From positions 1 through 64,000 of the forward strand of contig JAJDVQ010000078.1 of NCBI GenBank assembly GCA_022826045.1: a stretch of DNA of 64,000 nt, written 5' to 3'. How positions within the stretch are numbered: the stretch's first letter is position 1; the number at the start of each line of letters is the position of its first letter. Below the pieces are notes generated by a model, which was given only the letters and a program-made list of their open reading frames with translations, made no database searches and had not been told where the DNA came from. Shown here one piece after another: positions 54,552-62,075 of the stretch. Position numbers and translations under genes: made by a program. The DNA comes from Acidimicrobiia bacterium. Its GTDB lineage: Bacteria > Actinomycetota > Acidimicrobiia > Acidimicrobiales > Poriferisodalaceae.

Positions 54552-55664
54552 TCAGGCCAATGCTGCGGCCAAGCGCTGCGCGAGGGTGTCGTAGGCGAAA
54601 TGCTCGGTCGCTGCCGCACGTGCTGCGGTGCCCATCTCCAAACGCCGAGTCGGATCAGACAGCAGTTGTGAGATCGCTGCCGCAACCTCGGTCGCCTTGT
54701 CCGGTCGGTCGACGACCAGTCCCGTCTGGCCATGCCAGACGGCCTCGTGACTCCCCCCGGATCGTCCCGCCACCGCAGCGACACCGCAGGCCGCCGCCTC
54801 GGCGAACACGATGCCGAAGCCCTCCTGCTCCAGCCCCGCCCAGCGGCTGCGGCACGGTGCTGCGAAGACATCGCCCATGGCCATGAACTGCGGCAGCTCT
54901 TCGGCGCCGACTCGACCCACGAAGCGAACCGTTGCTGTGCTGTCGCGCGCCAACCGCTCCAATCGGGCTCGATCCCGGCCGGCCCCTCCGATGGCCAGGG
55001 CCAGCCCGGGATGGCACCGGGCGAGGTCCGAGACCGCGGAGATCGCCGTGTCGAAGCCCTTGCGCGGCACCAGCCTGCTCAGGCTCACCACGAGCGGCCC
55101 GTCATCCAATCCGTAGCGTGTCCGGGTCGATTGTCGTTCGTCGTCGTCTCGTGGGACGAACCGCTCGGTATCGACGCCGGGCGGCACCTCGACGATCGGC
55201 AATGCCGTGCCCGCGCAGCGCTCGGCTTCCGCAGCGGCATACCCGCCTGCGGAGATGATCAGCGACGCTGACCGCAGTACGTGCGACATCAGAGCGCTCA
55301 GCCCCGCAAGCCGCGCCGGGATCGCGACCTCGGCGCCGTGCAGGACGACGCCATAGCTCAGGCCCAACCGCGGCCCCAGTGCCCCGAGCGGCAACGCGGG
55401 ATCGAGCAGGACCATCTCGGCGCCTGCTTCGCTCGCCAGCGACCTGATCCTCCGCATGAGGCCCCGGTGGGGCAACAGGACCGGTTCGCGGGTCCGCACG
55501 ATGCGCATCGGAGCAGCCGCGTCGAACGCTACCGCACCCCGATAGGGAGTGGTCAGCACCGTCACGCCGTCAGATGGCAGTCGCCGCCACAATTCCCACA
55601 GGTAGTTCTGGATCCCGCCGATCTTGGGCGGGAAATCGTTCGTGACGAGCAGGTGGGGTCGCAT
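54552..55664 (-). CDS. PimB'-like GT4 glycosyltransferase
   Basis: A 370-residue GT-B glycosyltransferase. LLVTNDFPPKIGGIQNYLWE at the N-terminus is the signature of the PimB'/MgtA group that adds the second mannose to phosphatidylinositol mannosides. VVSLSRLVPRKGFDTAISAV and the donor-site EQEGFGIVFAEAAACGVAAV (E-x7-E type) follow. The exact acceptor is inferred from that similarity. ATG 55664 overlaps the queG TGA by one base. Confidence 0.85.
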   Translation of the reverse strand: MRPHLLVTNDFPPKIGGIQNYLWELWRRLPSDGVTVLTTPYRGAVAFDAAAPMRIVRTREPVLLPHRGLMRRIRSLASEAGAEMVLLDPALPLGALGPRLGLSYGVVLHGAEVAIPARLAGLSALMSHVLRSASLIISAGGYAAAEAERCAGTALPIVEVPPGVDTERFVPRDDDERQSTRTRYGLDDGPLVVSLSRLVPRKGFDTAISAVSDLARCHPGLALAIGGAGRDRARLERLARDSTATVRFVGRVGAEELPQFMAMGDVFAAPCRSRWAGLEQEGFGIVFAEAAACGVAAVAGRSGGSHEAVWHGQTGLVVDRPDKATEVAAAISQLLSDPTRRLEMGTAARAAATEHFAYDTLAQRLAAALA

Positions 55665-56863
55665 CAGTCGCTGCTGCTGCGAGGCGCTGTCGGCCTGGCA
55701 AGTTCGGCGGCTACCAGCCCGTCAGGGTCGTGCGCTGCGAATCCGTCCGCCTCTGCCTCGTCGACCAGGTCAGCTCGGCCGAGGCGGCGAGCAGTCCACA
55801 CTGCGTGGCTGGCAACGACGGCCGAGGGCGACGCGAGCGCTTGGCGCAGCACCTCGGTGATGCCCGGCTCGGCAGGGTCGCCGACATTGCCGAGGACGAC
55901 GAGCGCGTTGCGGCGCAGGTACTCAGGCCTGCGACGAGGGATGTACCAGTGACCGAAGGTGTCCATGAGATCGTCGTCGGTCATGCGCAGCAAGCCGACG
56001 ATGTCGATTGAGCTGCTGCGCATCTGGCGGCCCCCGCGGAGCTCCACAGGCTGAGGTTGGGAATGGCGTCGGGATCGGGGCAGCGCGCTCACCGGGTCGT
56101 TGTACGGGCAGACGACTTGGCAGTCATCGCAGCCGTAGATCCGGTCGCCCAGAGCGACTCGGTACTCCGGTGGGAATGCGCCGGGAGCCTGTACCAGCCA
56201 TGCCAGGCACCGGTTGGCATCGAGCACTCCCGATTCATCCAGGGCGCCGGTAGGGCATGCGGACTGGCAACGGCGGCATGTGCCGCAGCCGTCGAGTTGG
56301 ACTTCGGCGGCGACGGGCATCGCCGCTGTCGTGACCACCGAGCCGAGCACAGTCCACGAGCCAAGCTCACGCGACAGCAGCATCGTGTTGCGGCCCAGCC
56401 AGCCAAGCCCCGCGCGCGCCGCCGCCGCCCGATCCACGAGGCGGTTGTCGTCATACACGACGCGCGCTTCGTACCCGCCGCAGCGCAGTACCTCGCTGAC
56501 CGCTTCGAGCCCTTCGCGCAGCTCGCCATAGGCGTCAGACGCGACATACGCCGCCACAGCGGCACAGTTGGCGCGGTGAAGGGGACCCGAACCGCCGATG
56601 TGCTCTGGGGGTGGGGAGTAGGAGCGTGCACATGTCACGATGCTGCGTGCCCCCGCCAAGATCGCCGCGGGGGTGGTCGAGCGCTCGGGTCTCCCGTAGG
56701 TGAACCACATGCCGGCGTGCAACCCGGCGGCTTTGCGCTCGATGATGGCTCGGCGCTCGTCTTCAAACGGCGCCACGTCGGTCACGCCGACTGCGTCGAG
56801 TCCGGCGTCAGAGGCCGCTTGCCGAATCCTCCCCAGCAGCGCCCAGTCGGGCCCAGCAGCCAT
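55664..56863 (-). CDS. queG: epoxyqueuosine reductase
   Basis: A 399-residue cobalamin-dependent iron-sulfur enzyme for the last step of queuosine synthesis in tRNA. The DUF1730 cobalamin domain (WFTYGRPE, VYDDNRLVDRAAAARAGLGW) precedes two 4Fe-4S motifs: Cys193, 196, 199, 203 (CGTCRRCQSACPTGAL) and Cys219, 245, 248, 252 (CDDCQVVCPYND). A C-terminal HEAT-like region (RNALVVLGNVGDPAEPGITE) follows. No other queuosine gene is in the window. A 30-bp repeat array lies just upstream of the ATG. Confidence 0.92.
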   Translation of the reverse strand: MAAGPDWALLGRIRQAASDAGLDAVGVTDVAPFEDERRAIIERKAAGLHAGMWFTYGRPERSTTPAAILAGARSIVTCARSYSPPPEHIGGSGPLHRANCAAVAAYVASDAYGELREGLEAVSEVLRCGGYEARVVYDDNRLVDRAAAARAGLGWLGRNTMLLSRELGSWTVLGSVVTTAAMPVAAEVQLDGCGTCRRCQSACPTGALDESGVLDANRCLAWLVQAPGAFPPEYRVALGDRIYGCDDCQVVCPYNDPVSALPRSRRHSQPQPVELRGGRQMRSSSIDIVGLLRMTDDDLMDTFGHWYIPRRRPEYLRRNALVVLGNVGDPAEPGITEVLRQALASPSAVVASHAVWTARRLGRADLVDEAEADGFAAHDPDGLVAAELARPTAPRSSSD

Positions 56864-56880
56864 GGCACAAGTGTGCCGCG

Positions 56881-57015
56881 GGCGTCCCCGGTGGCGCCGC
56901 GAACCGCCGAGGCGTCCCCGGTGGCGCCGCGAACCGCCGAGGCGGTTCCGATGACACTGCGAACCGCCGAGGCGGCTCCGATCACACTGCGAACCGCCGA
57001 GGCGGTTCCGATCAG
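56881..57015. repeat. 30-bp tandem repeat array with embedded palindromes
   Basis: Four full 30-bp units (56881-56910, 56911-56940, 56941-56970, 56971-57000) and half of a fifth fill the divergent space between queG and the kinase gene. The first two are identical; the others share GCGAACCGCCGAGGCG but differ in the first half. At unit junctions GAACCGCC-GA-GGCGGTTC forms a perfect eight-base inverted repeat (56931-56948 and 56991-57008; one mismatch at 56961-56978). A minus-strand open frame through it encodes a decapeptide repeat but overlaps queG in another frame, so I do not call it a gene. Confidence 0.9.
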
Positions 57016-57026
57016 GCGGGCTCTCT

Positions 57027-57032
57027 TATATT
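57027..57032 (+). promoter_or_regulatory. candidate -10 element for the Ser/Thr kinase gene
   Basis: TATATT lies in a short AT-rich island thirty bases before the ATG at 57062, close to the -10 consensus. A possible weak -35 is TTCCGA (57006-57011), spaced 15 bases away and lying inside the last repeat palindrome, so protein binding to the repeat would affect it. Confidence 0.4.
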
Positions 57033-57061
57033 GGATGTGACCAGTAGCCGCGGCCGGTGCG

Positions 57062-57952
57062 ATGTTCGAAGACCACATTGACGTCTGGGTTGGCCGCCAG
57101 TACGGCCCCTACAAGATCACCGGTGTGCTGGGGCGTGGCACGGTGGCGCACTGCTACCGGGCGACCACGCTGCGAGGCGACGAGGTCGGCCTCAAGGTCC
57201 TGACGCCGTTCGCTGAGGCTCGGGCGGAGGTGCGCTCGCTCTTCGAGCAGGAATACGAGCTCATGGCCCGCCTGGACCATCCCAATGTGCTCGCGGTGCA
57301 CACCGCAGGGGTGATCGGCGGAGCGCACTACATCGAGATGGAGATCGTCGAGGGCGAGACCCTGGCGGACAGGTGCGCCAGTCGCCACCCGCCGTCGCTG
57401 GCTGAGGGCATCGCGGCGATCCAGCAGATCTGCGCTGCGCTCGACCACGTCCACGAGCGCCGGATCGTGCATCGCGATGTCAAGCCGTCGAACATCATGC
57501 TCGACCCCCTGCCCGACGGCAGCGATCGGGCAGTGCTGTTCGACTTCGGCCTCGCTCATGACCTCGACGGTCCTCCCTCGCCGCCGGGTCGGGTGTACGG
57601 CTCGCCCATGTACCTCTCCCCCGAGCAGGCTCTGGCGAATCCGGTTGATGCTCGTACCGACATCTACGGCCTCGGGTCGACGCTGTACGTCCTGGCCGTG
57701 GGCTCGGCCCCGTTCTACGGCGAACGCAACGACCTGCTGCATGCACATGTCCGGATCCCGCCGCCGGATCCTGCCGAACGTGGAGTGTCGGCAGATCTGT
57801 CAGAGGTCATCCTGACCGCCATGGCGAAAGCGCCCGACGACCGCTTCGCGAGCGGCGCCGATCTCGCAGCGGCATTGGCCGCGCTCGAGATTCCCGCGCT
57901 CGAGAGCGAACGCCGTCGGGGGCTTCTGCGCCGGCTGACAAGCCGGGCATAA
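57062..57952 (+). CDS. soluble Hanks-type Ser/Thr protein kinase
   Basis: A 296-residue kinase. The glycine loop is LGRGTVAHCY, the ATP lysine is in EVGLKVL, and the catalytic loop is HRDVKPSNIML. The Mg loop is DFGLAHDL, the activation segment is GSPMYLSPEQAL, and DARTDIYGLGSTLYVLAVGS is subdomain IX. It ends about ten residues after the kinase fold, without a membrane helix or PASTA repeats, unlike PknB-type sensors. A cytosolic regulator with an unknown input is likely. It ends just before a strong hairpin. Confidence 0.92.
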   Translation: MFEDHIDVWVGRQYGPYKITGVLGRGTVAHCYRATTLRGDEVGLKVLTPFAEARAEVRSLFEQEYELMARLDHPNVLAVHTAGVIGGAHYIEMEIVEGETLADRCASRHPPSLAEGIAAIQQICAALDHVHERRIVHRDVKPSNIMLDPLPDGSDRAVLFDFGLAHDLDGPPSPPGRVYGSPMYLSPEQALANPVDARTDIYGLGSTLYVLAVGSAPFYGERNDLLHAHVRIPPPDPAERGVSADLSEVILTAMAKAPDDRFASGADLAAALAALEIPALESERRRGLLRRLTSRA

Positions 57953-57964
57953 GGCACAGCGCCG

Positions 57965-57987
57965 GCTGACAAGCCGGGCTTGTCAGC
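57965..57987. terminator. bidirectional hairpin between kinase gene and small SH3-like gene
   Basis: GCTGACAAGC and GCTTGTCAGC form a perfect ten-base stem around a CGG loop. It lies 13 bases after the kinase stop and just after the stop of the convergent minus-strand gene at 57992, so it can serve both. There is no T-run. The 5' arm comes from a 21-base direct copy (57959-57979) of the kinase 3' end (57928-57948). Confidence 0.6.
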
Positions 57988-57991
57988 AGCT

Positions 57992-58228
57992 TCAGCTCAC
58001 GCCGTGCCGGTAGCGCTCGACGACCTCCGCTTCGTCGATGCCGTACACCAGGACCGTTTCGGGCGGGTCGTCATCGAATGCGACGATCGCCATGACCCGC
58101 CGATCCCCAGGGCGGACCGCGACGACAGTGCCTGTCCTGCCCACCAAGGCCGAGCGGCGCTCGTCGGACGTGCTGGCCAAGCGGACTTTGTCACCGACGC
58201 CGAACGGCAAAGAGAGTCCGACAACCAC
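57992..58228 (-). CDS. small SH3/KOW-like protein coupled to trpD
   Basis: About 78 residues, starting with GTG 58228 one base after the trpD TGA. LPFGVGDKVRLAS, ALVGRTGTVVAVRPGDRRVM, AIVAFDDDPPETVLVYG and IDEAEVVERY give the strand pattern of a small SH3-like barrel with a KOW-type loop (VGRTGTVVAV). Proteins of this size with such loops often bind nucleic acid or ribosomes, but no family is identified. The tight spacing implies expression with trpD. Confidence 0.55.
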   Translation of the reverse strand: MVVGLSLPFGVGDKVRLASTSDERRSALVGRTGTVVAVRPGDRRVMAIVAFDDDPPETVLVYGIDEAEVVERYRHGVS

Positions 58229-58229
58229 G

Positions 58230-59318
58230 TCAACTGGATGTTGCGGCCAGCGCGTTCGTGAGGCTGACGGCGGCCTCGAGCTTCGCGGCAGCGCGCCCGT
58301 CGGCAACAGCCTGCCGGGCCATCTCGTAGCCCTCTGCGAAGTCGGCGGCCAGGCCCGCGACCACCAGGCCGGCGCCCGCGTTCAACTGCACGATGTGTGC
58401 TCGGGGCCCAGTCTCCTCGCCGGCAACGATCGCTCGGAGGATGTCTGCATTCTGTTGCGGGCTTCCGCCCCACAGTGCGGCACGGTTGACGCGTTCGAGT
58501 CCGATCGAGGGCGGATCGAAGAGGAACTCATCGGCGATCTCGCCGTCGCGGACTTCGTAGATGCGCGTCACGTCGGTCAGCGTGATCTCATCAAGACGGT
58601 CAGCACCATGGACGACGAGGCAATGCTCGGCGCCTCTGGCGGCCAGCACCCCGGCGACGCGAGGCGCCATCACCGGGTCGCTCACGCCCAGCACCTGCCG
58701 GGAGACTTTGGCGGGGTTCGCGAGCGGACCGAGAAAATTGAAGGTGGTCGGCACGCCGAGCTCGGTGCGCACGGACCCGGCAAAGCGCATCGCCGGGTGG
58801 AACAGCTTGGCAAACGCGAAGCCCAGCCCGATCTCCGAAATGCACCGCTCGACAGCGGGTCCGTCGAGTTCGATCGCGAGCCCGAGTGCTCTCAACGTGT
58901 CGAAGGAGCCCGACGACGATGTAGCCGCCACCGAGCCGTGCTTGCAGACGACTGCGCCGACGGCCGAAGCAACGAACACTGCCATGGTGGACACGCTCAG
59001 GGCATGCTGCTGACGCCCCGGCGCCCCGCCGCTGCCGACGATGTCGATCGCGCCCGCGGGAGCGCTCAGGGGGACTGCCGCGTCGTGCATGGCGTCGACG
59101 AGGCCGGTGAGCTCGGGAACGGAGCCGCCCTTCATTCCCAGCGCGATGATGAATCCGGCCAGCTGGGCGTCGGTGGCCCGTTCGCCCAGAATGCTGCCGA
59201 GCGCTGCGCGCGCGACCTCCGGAGAAAGGTCGATGCCCGCCACCAGGTCAGTGAGCACTGCTTTCCAGCCGCCGAAGTGCTCGAGAGGATGTGCTCGGGC
59301 TTCGTCGGACTCGGCCAT
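58230..59318 (-). CDS. trpD: TrpD-like anthranilate phosphoribosyltransferase, altered PRPP motifs
   Basis: A 362-residue glycosyltransferase-3 family protein. Overall similarity to actinobacterial TrpD is good: AGFIIALGMKGGSVPELTGL, FHPAMRFAGSVRTELGVPTT, FNFLGPLANPAKVSRQVLGV, LVVHGADRLDEITLTDVTRI (Mg-binding Asp-Glu). However, the nearly invariant GTGGD...TFNIST loop reads GSGGAPGRQQHALSVST, and KHGNRA reads KHGSVA, so conserved PRPP contacts have changed. It may be an active divergent TrpD or a relative with another substrate. No other trp gene is nearby. ATG 59318 is preferred over TTG 59339. Confidence 0.75.
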   Translation of the reverse strand: MAESDEARAHPLEHFGGWKAVLTDLVAGIDLSPEVARAALGSILGERATDAQLAGFIIALGMKGGSVPELTGLVDAMHDAAVPLSAPAGAIDIVGSGGAPGRQQHALSVSTMAVFVASAVGAVVCKHGSVAATSSSGSFDTLRALGLAIELDGPAVERCISEIGLGFAFAKLFHPAMRFAGSVRTELGVPTTFNFLGPLANPAKVSRQVLGVSDPVMAPRVAGVLAARGAEHCLVVHGADRLDEITLTDVTRIYEVRDGEIADEFLFDPPSIGLERVNRAALWGGSPQQNADILRAIVAGEETGPRAHIVQLNAGAGLVVAGLAADFAEGYEMARQAVADGRAAAKLEAAVSLTNALAATSS

Positions 59319-59342
59319 GTCTGCACCGCCACTGCTCAAGAT

Positions 59343-59375
59343 GCCGGCTCGTACGTGCCGGCCTGTACAGGCCGG
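59343..59375. promoter_or_regulatory. two overlapping palindromes between whiB and trpD
   Basis: CCGGCCTG-TA-CAGGCCGG (59358-59375) is a perfect 18-base palindrome. GCCGGCTCGT-ACGTGCCGGC (59343-59362) is a 20-base palindrome with one mismatched pair and overlaps it. They lie 25-57 bases upstream of the trpD ATG and 80 bases after the whiB stop. They could be an operator for trpD or a terminator of whiB. Confidence 0.55.
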
Positions 59376-59454
59376 AGATTAGCGATGTGCCACAGTGCGC
59401 TCGCCCCCGCGCCCGGACGCGTGCCGTTCAGGCCCGGCGCGCCCCTCGGATCGC

Positions 59455-59838
59455 TCAGTTGGACGCGGCGGCAGCTTGCGCGTTGCGAGCGCGTGCGGCG
59501 GCACGGCGGCGGCGACGGATGATGCGTACGCGTTCAGCGGCCGTCTGCCCTCCCCACACGCCCTCTTTCTCGCGAACCGCGATCGCATATTCCAGGCAAT
59601 CGCCCGATACCGCGCATGCCGCGCAGACCGCCTTCGCTTCGAACGCGGTCTCGTCGTCCTCTGAGGGGTAGAAGATCTCAGCTTCGAGGCCTCGACAGGC
59701 GGCGTGGCGCTGCCATTCGAGCATGTCGGCGGCAAGGCTGTCCTGGTGGGCGGCCACGACTCGAACTGGTTCTGCGCTCGATGGTCGCTGTCCCACGGTG
59801 GGGGGATTGACGCGTGCTGTTGCTGTGGCAGTGGTCAT
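59455..59838 (-). CDS. WhiB-family iron-sulfur transcription factor
   Basis: A 127-residue Wbl protein. The four cluster cysteines are Cys48 (HAACRG), Cys72, Cys75 and Cys81 (VCAACAVSGDC), followed by the GVWGG turn (residues 93-97) and a basic AT-hook-like tail (RVRIIRRRRRAAARARNAQA). The EIFYPSEDDE segment after the first Cys is typical. It probably binds 4Fe-4S and contacts the primary sigma factor. Wbl proteins are confined to Actinomycetota and their phages, which supports the taxonomic call. Confidence 0.94.
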   Translation of the reverse strand: MTTATATARVNPPTVGQRPSSAEPVRVVAAHQDSLAADMLEWQRHAACRGLEAEIFYPSEDDETAFEAKAVCAACAVSGDCLEYAIAVREKEGVWGGQTAAERVRIIRRRRRAAARARNAQAAAASN

Positions 59839-59847
59839 CTCACGCGC

Positions 59848-59876
59848 AATCTTGCCGATGGGCTGCCGCTTGTCAA
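59848..59876 (-). promoter_or_regulatory. candidate whiB promoter, near-leaderless
   Basis: A perfect -35 TTGACA (59876-59871) is followed after 17 bases by AAGATT (59853-59848). The -10 ends nine bases before the whiB ATG at 59838, so the mRNA would have a leader of only a few bases. No ribosome-binding site is present. Confidence 0.5.
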
Positions 59877-60013
59877 GACCTTATGGAGCGTTCAGTAGCC
59901 AGCGAAATGTCGAAGCAGCAGCCAATATCTCGGCAGCGCAGACTGTTCGGGCACGCGAGGAACGCTCCAGACTGGCAGCATCGACCCCTCGCTTCTGGGT
60001 GGTGAGAAGATCA

Positions 60014-60466
60014 ATGCGCAGCCTGTTGGAAGTCTTCGGCCGAACCATCGAGCGCCGAGTCGTCCTGCCGGGCGCGATCGTGTCCACTGGCACCGCACTG
60101 GTCGTGGGCGTCGGGGGCGGCAGCCTGGTTGCTGAGCAGACCCCGGCGGCCTATGCCGTGAACGGTGTGCTGTTCGGGGGTCTGATCATGGGCGGCGCGA
60201 TCGCCGCCTTCCGGGCGCGCGAGAACCACTTGCTGTGCGCGATCCTGACGTCGGGCCCGGTGATGGTCCTCGCCGTCGTGGTGCAGATCATTCGCCGATT
60301 CGGCCCCGGCGAGGCTGTCGGGGCGCTCGGATTGCCTCTCGTGATGCTGTTGTCTGCGTCGCTGGCATCGCTGGGCGGCGTGCTCGGTGCCATGGGGCGA
60401 CAGCGGCGGAGGTCGCTTCTCGACCCGCAGCGGCCCCGTCGCCGGGGCGCGAGCGGGTCGGGGTGA
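60014..60466 (+). CDS. uncharacterised four-helix membrane protein
   Basis: A 150-residue protein with about four membrane helices (18-38, 45-67, 71-90, 100-125) rich in Gly, Ala and Val, and a basic C-terminal tail (RQRRRSLLDPQRPRRRGASG). It resembles small TIGR04086-like actinobacterial membrane proteins only in topology, and no function can be assigned. ATG 60014 is preceded by GAGAAG. It sits between the whiB promoter region (divergent, about 140 bases away) and rnpB. Confidence 0.65.
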   Translation: MRSLLEVFGRTIERRVVLPGAIVSTGTALVVGVGGGSLVAEQTPAAYAVNGVLFGGLIMGGAIAAFRARENHLLCAILTSGPVMVLAVVVQIIRRFGPGEAVGALGLPLVMLLSASLASLGGVLGAMGRQRRRSLLDPQRPRRRGASGSG

Positions 60467-60494
60467 CCGGGGCCGCAAGTAACCTTGCCGTTTG

Positions 60495-60882
<388 letters not shown>

Positions 60883-60932
60883 CCCCGGCTGGGCTCCATC
60901 GGGACCGCGGCGTCGCCGACCGCTCCAGCCGC

Positions 60933-61529
60933 TCAGCCATCCAGATGGGTGGTCTCGTTGTACGACGTGAGTCGTGGCGCCAGTCCGCGGAAGCCGATCC
61001 GAGTGATCTGCGCCTGCGACACGTGCAGGCGCCACGAGATCTCATCGGAGGCTCCCAGCGCCCATCGCACGGCCGACTTGATCGGCGAGACGTGGGTGAA
61101 GACGGCCACACGCTGACCAGCAGCCACCGCGGCCAGCTCATCGCACGCCGCGCTGACGCGGTCATTGAGCTGTGCCAGCGATTCACCTCCCGGTGGCGCA
61201 AAGTCCGTGTCGGCTCGCCAGCGCTGCCAGTCGGAGACTCGTACTTCGGAGATCGGGAGTCCATCCCAATCGCCGTAGTCGAGCTCGGCCCAGCGCTCGT
61301 CGACGGAAACCTCCAAGCCCGTCAGCTCGGCTGTGGCCTGCGCTGTCTGGCGTGCCCGCAGCAACGGCGAGGAGATGATGCGATCCGGCCGCTCGTCGAT
61401 TCGGGACAGTGCTGCCGCGATCTGATCCGCCTGCCTCGCGCCCAGCTCGTCCAGCTCATTGTCGACGCGGCCTTGCAGCAGCCCCGCCGCGTTGGCACTC
61501 GTGCGCCCGTGGCGCACGAGCATCAGCAT
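60933..61529 (-). CDS. histidine phosphatase family protein
   Basis: A 198-residue phosphoglycerate mutase-like phosphatase. The catalytic LVRHGRTSAN opens the protein, IISSPLLRARQTAQATAELT and ERWAELDYGDWDGLPISEV follow, and the second histidine is in VAVFTHVSPIKSAV. In actinobacteria this protein, the zinc-ribbon protein and rnpB commonly neighbour each other; the mycobacterial counterpart is fused to an RNase H domain, which is absent here. ATG 61529 overlaps the preceding TGA by one base. Confidence 0.88.
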   Translation of the reverse strand: MLMLVRHGRTSANAAGLLQGRVDNELDELGARQADQIAAALSRIDERPDRIISSPLLRARQTAQATAELTGLEVSVDERWAELDYGDWDGLPISEVRVSDWQRWRADTDFAPPGGESLAQLNDRVSAACDELAAVAAGQRVAVFTHVSPIKSAVRWALGASDEISWRLHVSQAQITRIGFRGLAPRLTSYNETTHLDG

Positions 61530-62041
61530 CAGTCTCCCCCGTCCCGACGCTGCTGCAGTCCTGCCGGGTAACGCAAGCGCCCCGCACGCCAGAAGTCTGC
61601 CCGGCGGACGGGGTCCTGCGCGAGTCCGGCTGAACGCCACACCCACCAGCAGCCTGCGAGGCCTGCCAGCTCCATCGCGACGATCAGCCACAGCGGCCGA
61701 TTCGCGAGGGGCAGCGTCGTGGTGGCACTCACGCCCCCCAAGGGCCACCAGAACAGATTGGGCTGCAGCCACGCGCCGTCAAAGAGCTGGTGCCAGAACA
61801 CTCCGATCGGCAGCGCCAACCAGCGGCGCCGAGCTCGCCGGCGCCCGATGGTTGCGAGCATCACCACAACCAGACCAGCCGACGGCAGGATCAACGAGTG
61901 CGTCAACGGCGCTCCGCCGCTCGCCGCGTACGTCACGTCGGGCAGCAGTGCTCCGGCGACAATGAGGCGATGGTCGATCGCCGGGTCGCCGAAGGACCAT
62001 CGCATCGCCAGCAGCGATGTCGCCACAAACCACAGCAGCAT
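61529..62041 (-). CDS. membrane protein, possibly YdjM-like metal-dependent hydrolase
   Basis: About 170 residues with four hydrophobic segments. DHRLIVAGALLPDVTY, GGAPLTHSLILPSAGL and LPIGVFWHQLFDGAW place His and Asp residues near membrane ends, similar to YdjM/LexA-bound inner-membrane hydrolases (LPD...THS...HLLLD pattern). The similarity is partial and function remains unknown. The start is taken as ATG 62041; the frame extends to 62224 inside the zinc-ribbon gene. It is coupled to the phosphatase gene. Confidence 0.6.
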   Translation of the reverse strand: MLLWFVATSLLAMRWSFGDPAIDHRLIVAGALLPDVTYAASGGAPLTHSLILPSAGLVVVMLATIGRRRARRRWLALPIGVFWHQLFDGAWLQPNLFWWPLGGVSATTTLPLANRPLWLIVAMELAGLAGCWWVWRSAGLAQDPVRRADFWRAGRLRYPAGLQQRRDGGD

Positions 62042-62075
62042 CAGTCCGGCTCTCGACGAGGCTGAGCCGCGGGCC

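Noticed and set aside
54437-54871. 144-residue minus-strand frame near the pimB-like gene
   Set aside because: It mostly overlaps the glycosyltransferase in another frame and is Arg/Ser-rich without a domain.
56881-57015. CRISPR array
   Set aside because: The 30-bp units are contiguous with no unique spacers, and no cas gene is present.
56782-57078. minus-strand frame encoding decapeptide repeats (SAVRSVIGTA type)
   Set aside because: It results from the 30-bp repeat being divisible by three. It overlaps the queG start in another frame and lacks a ribosome-binding site.
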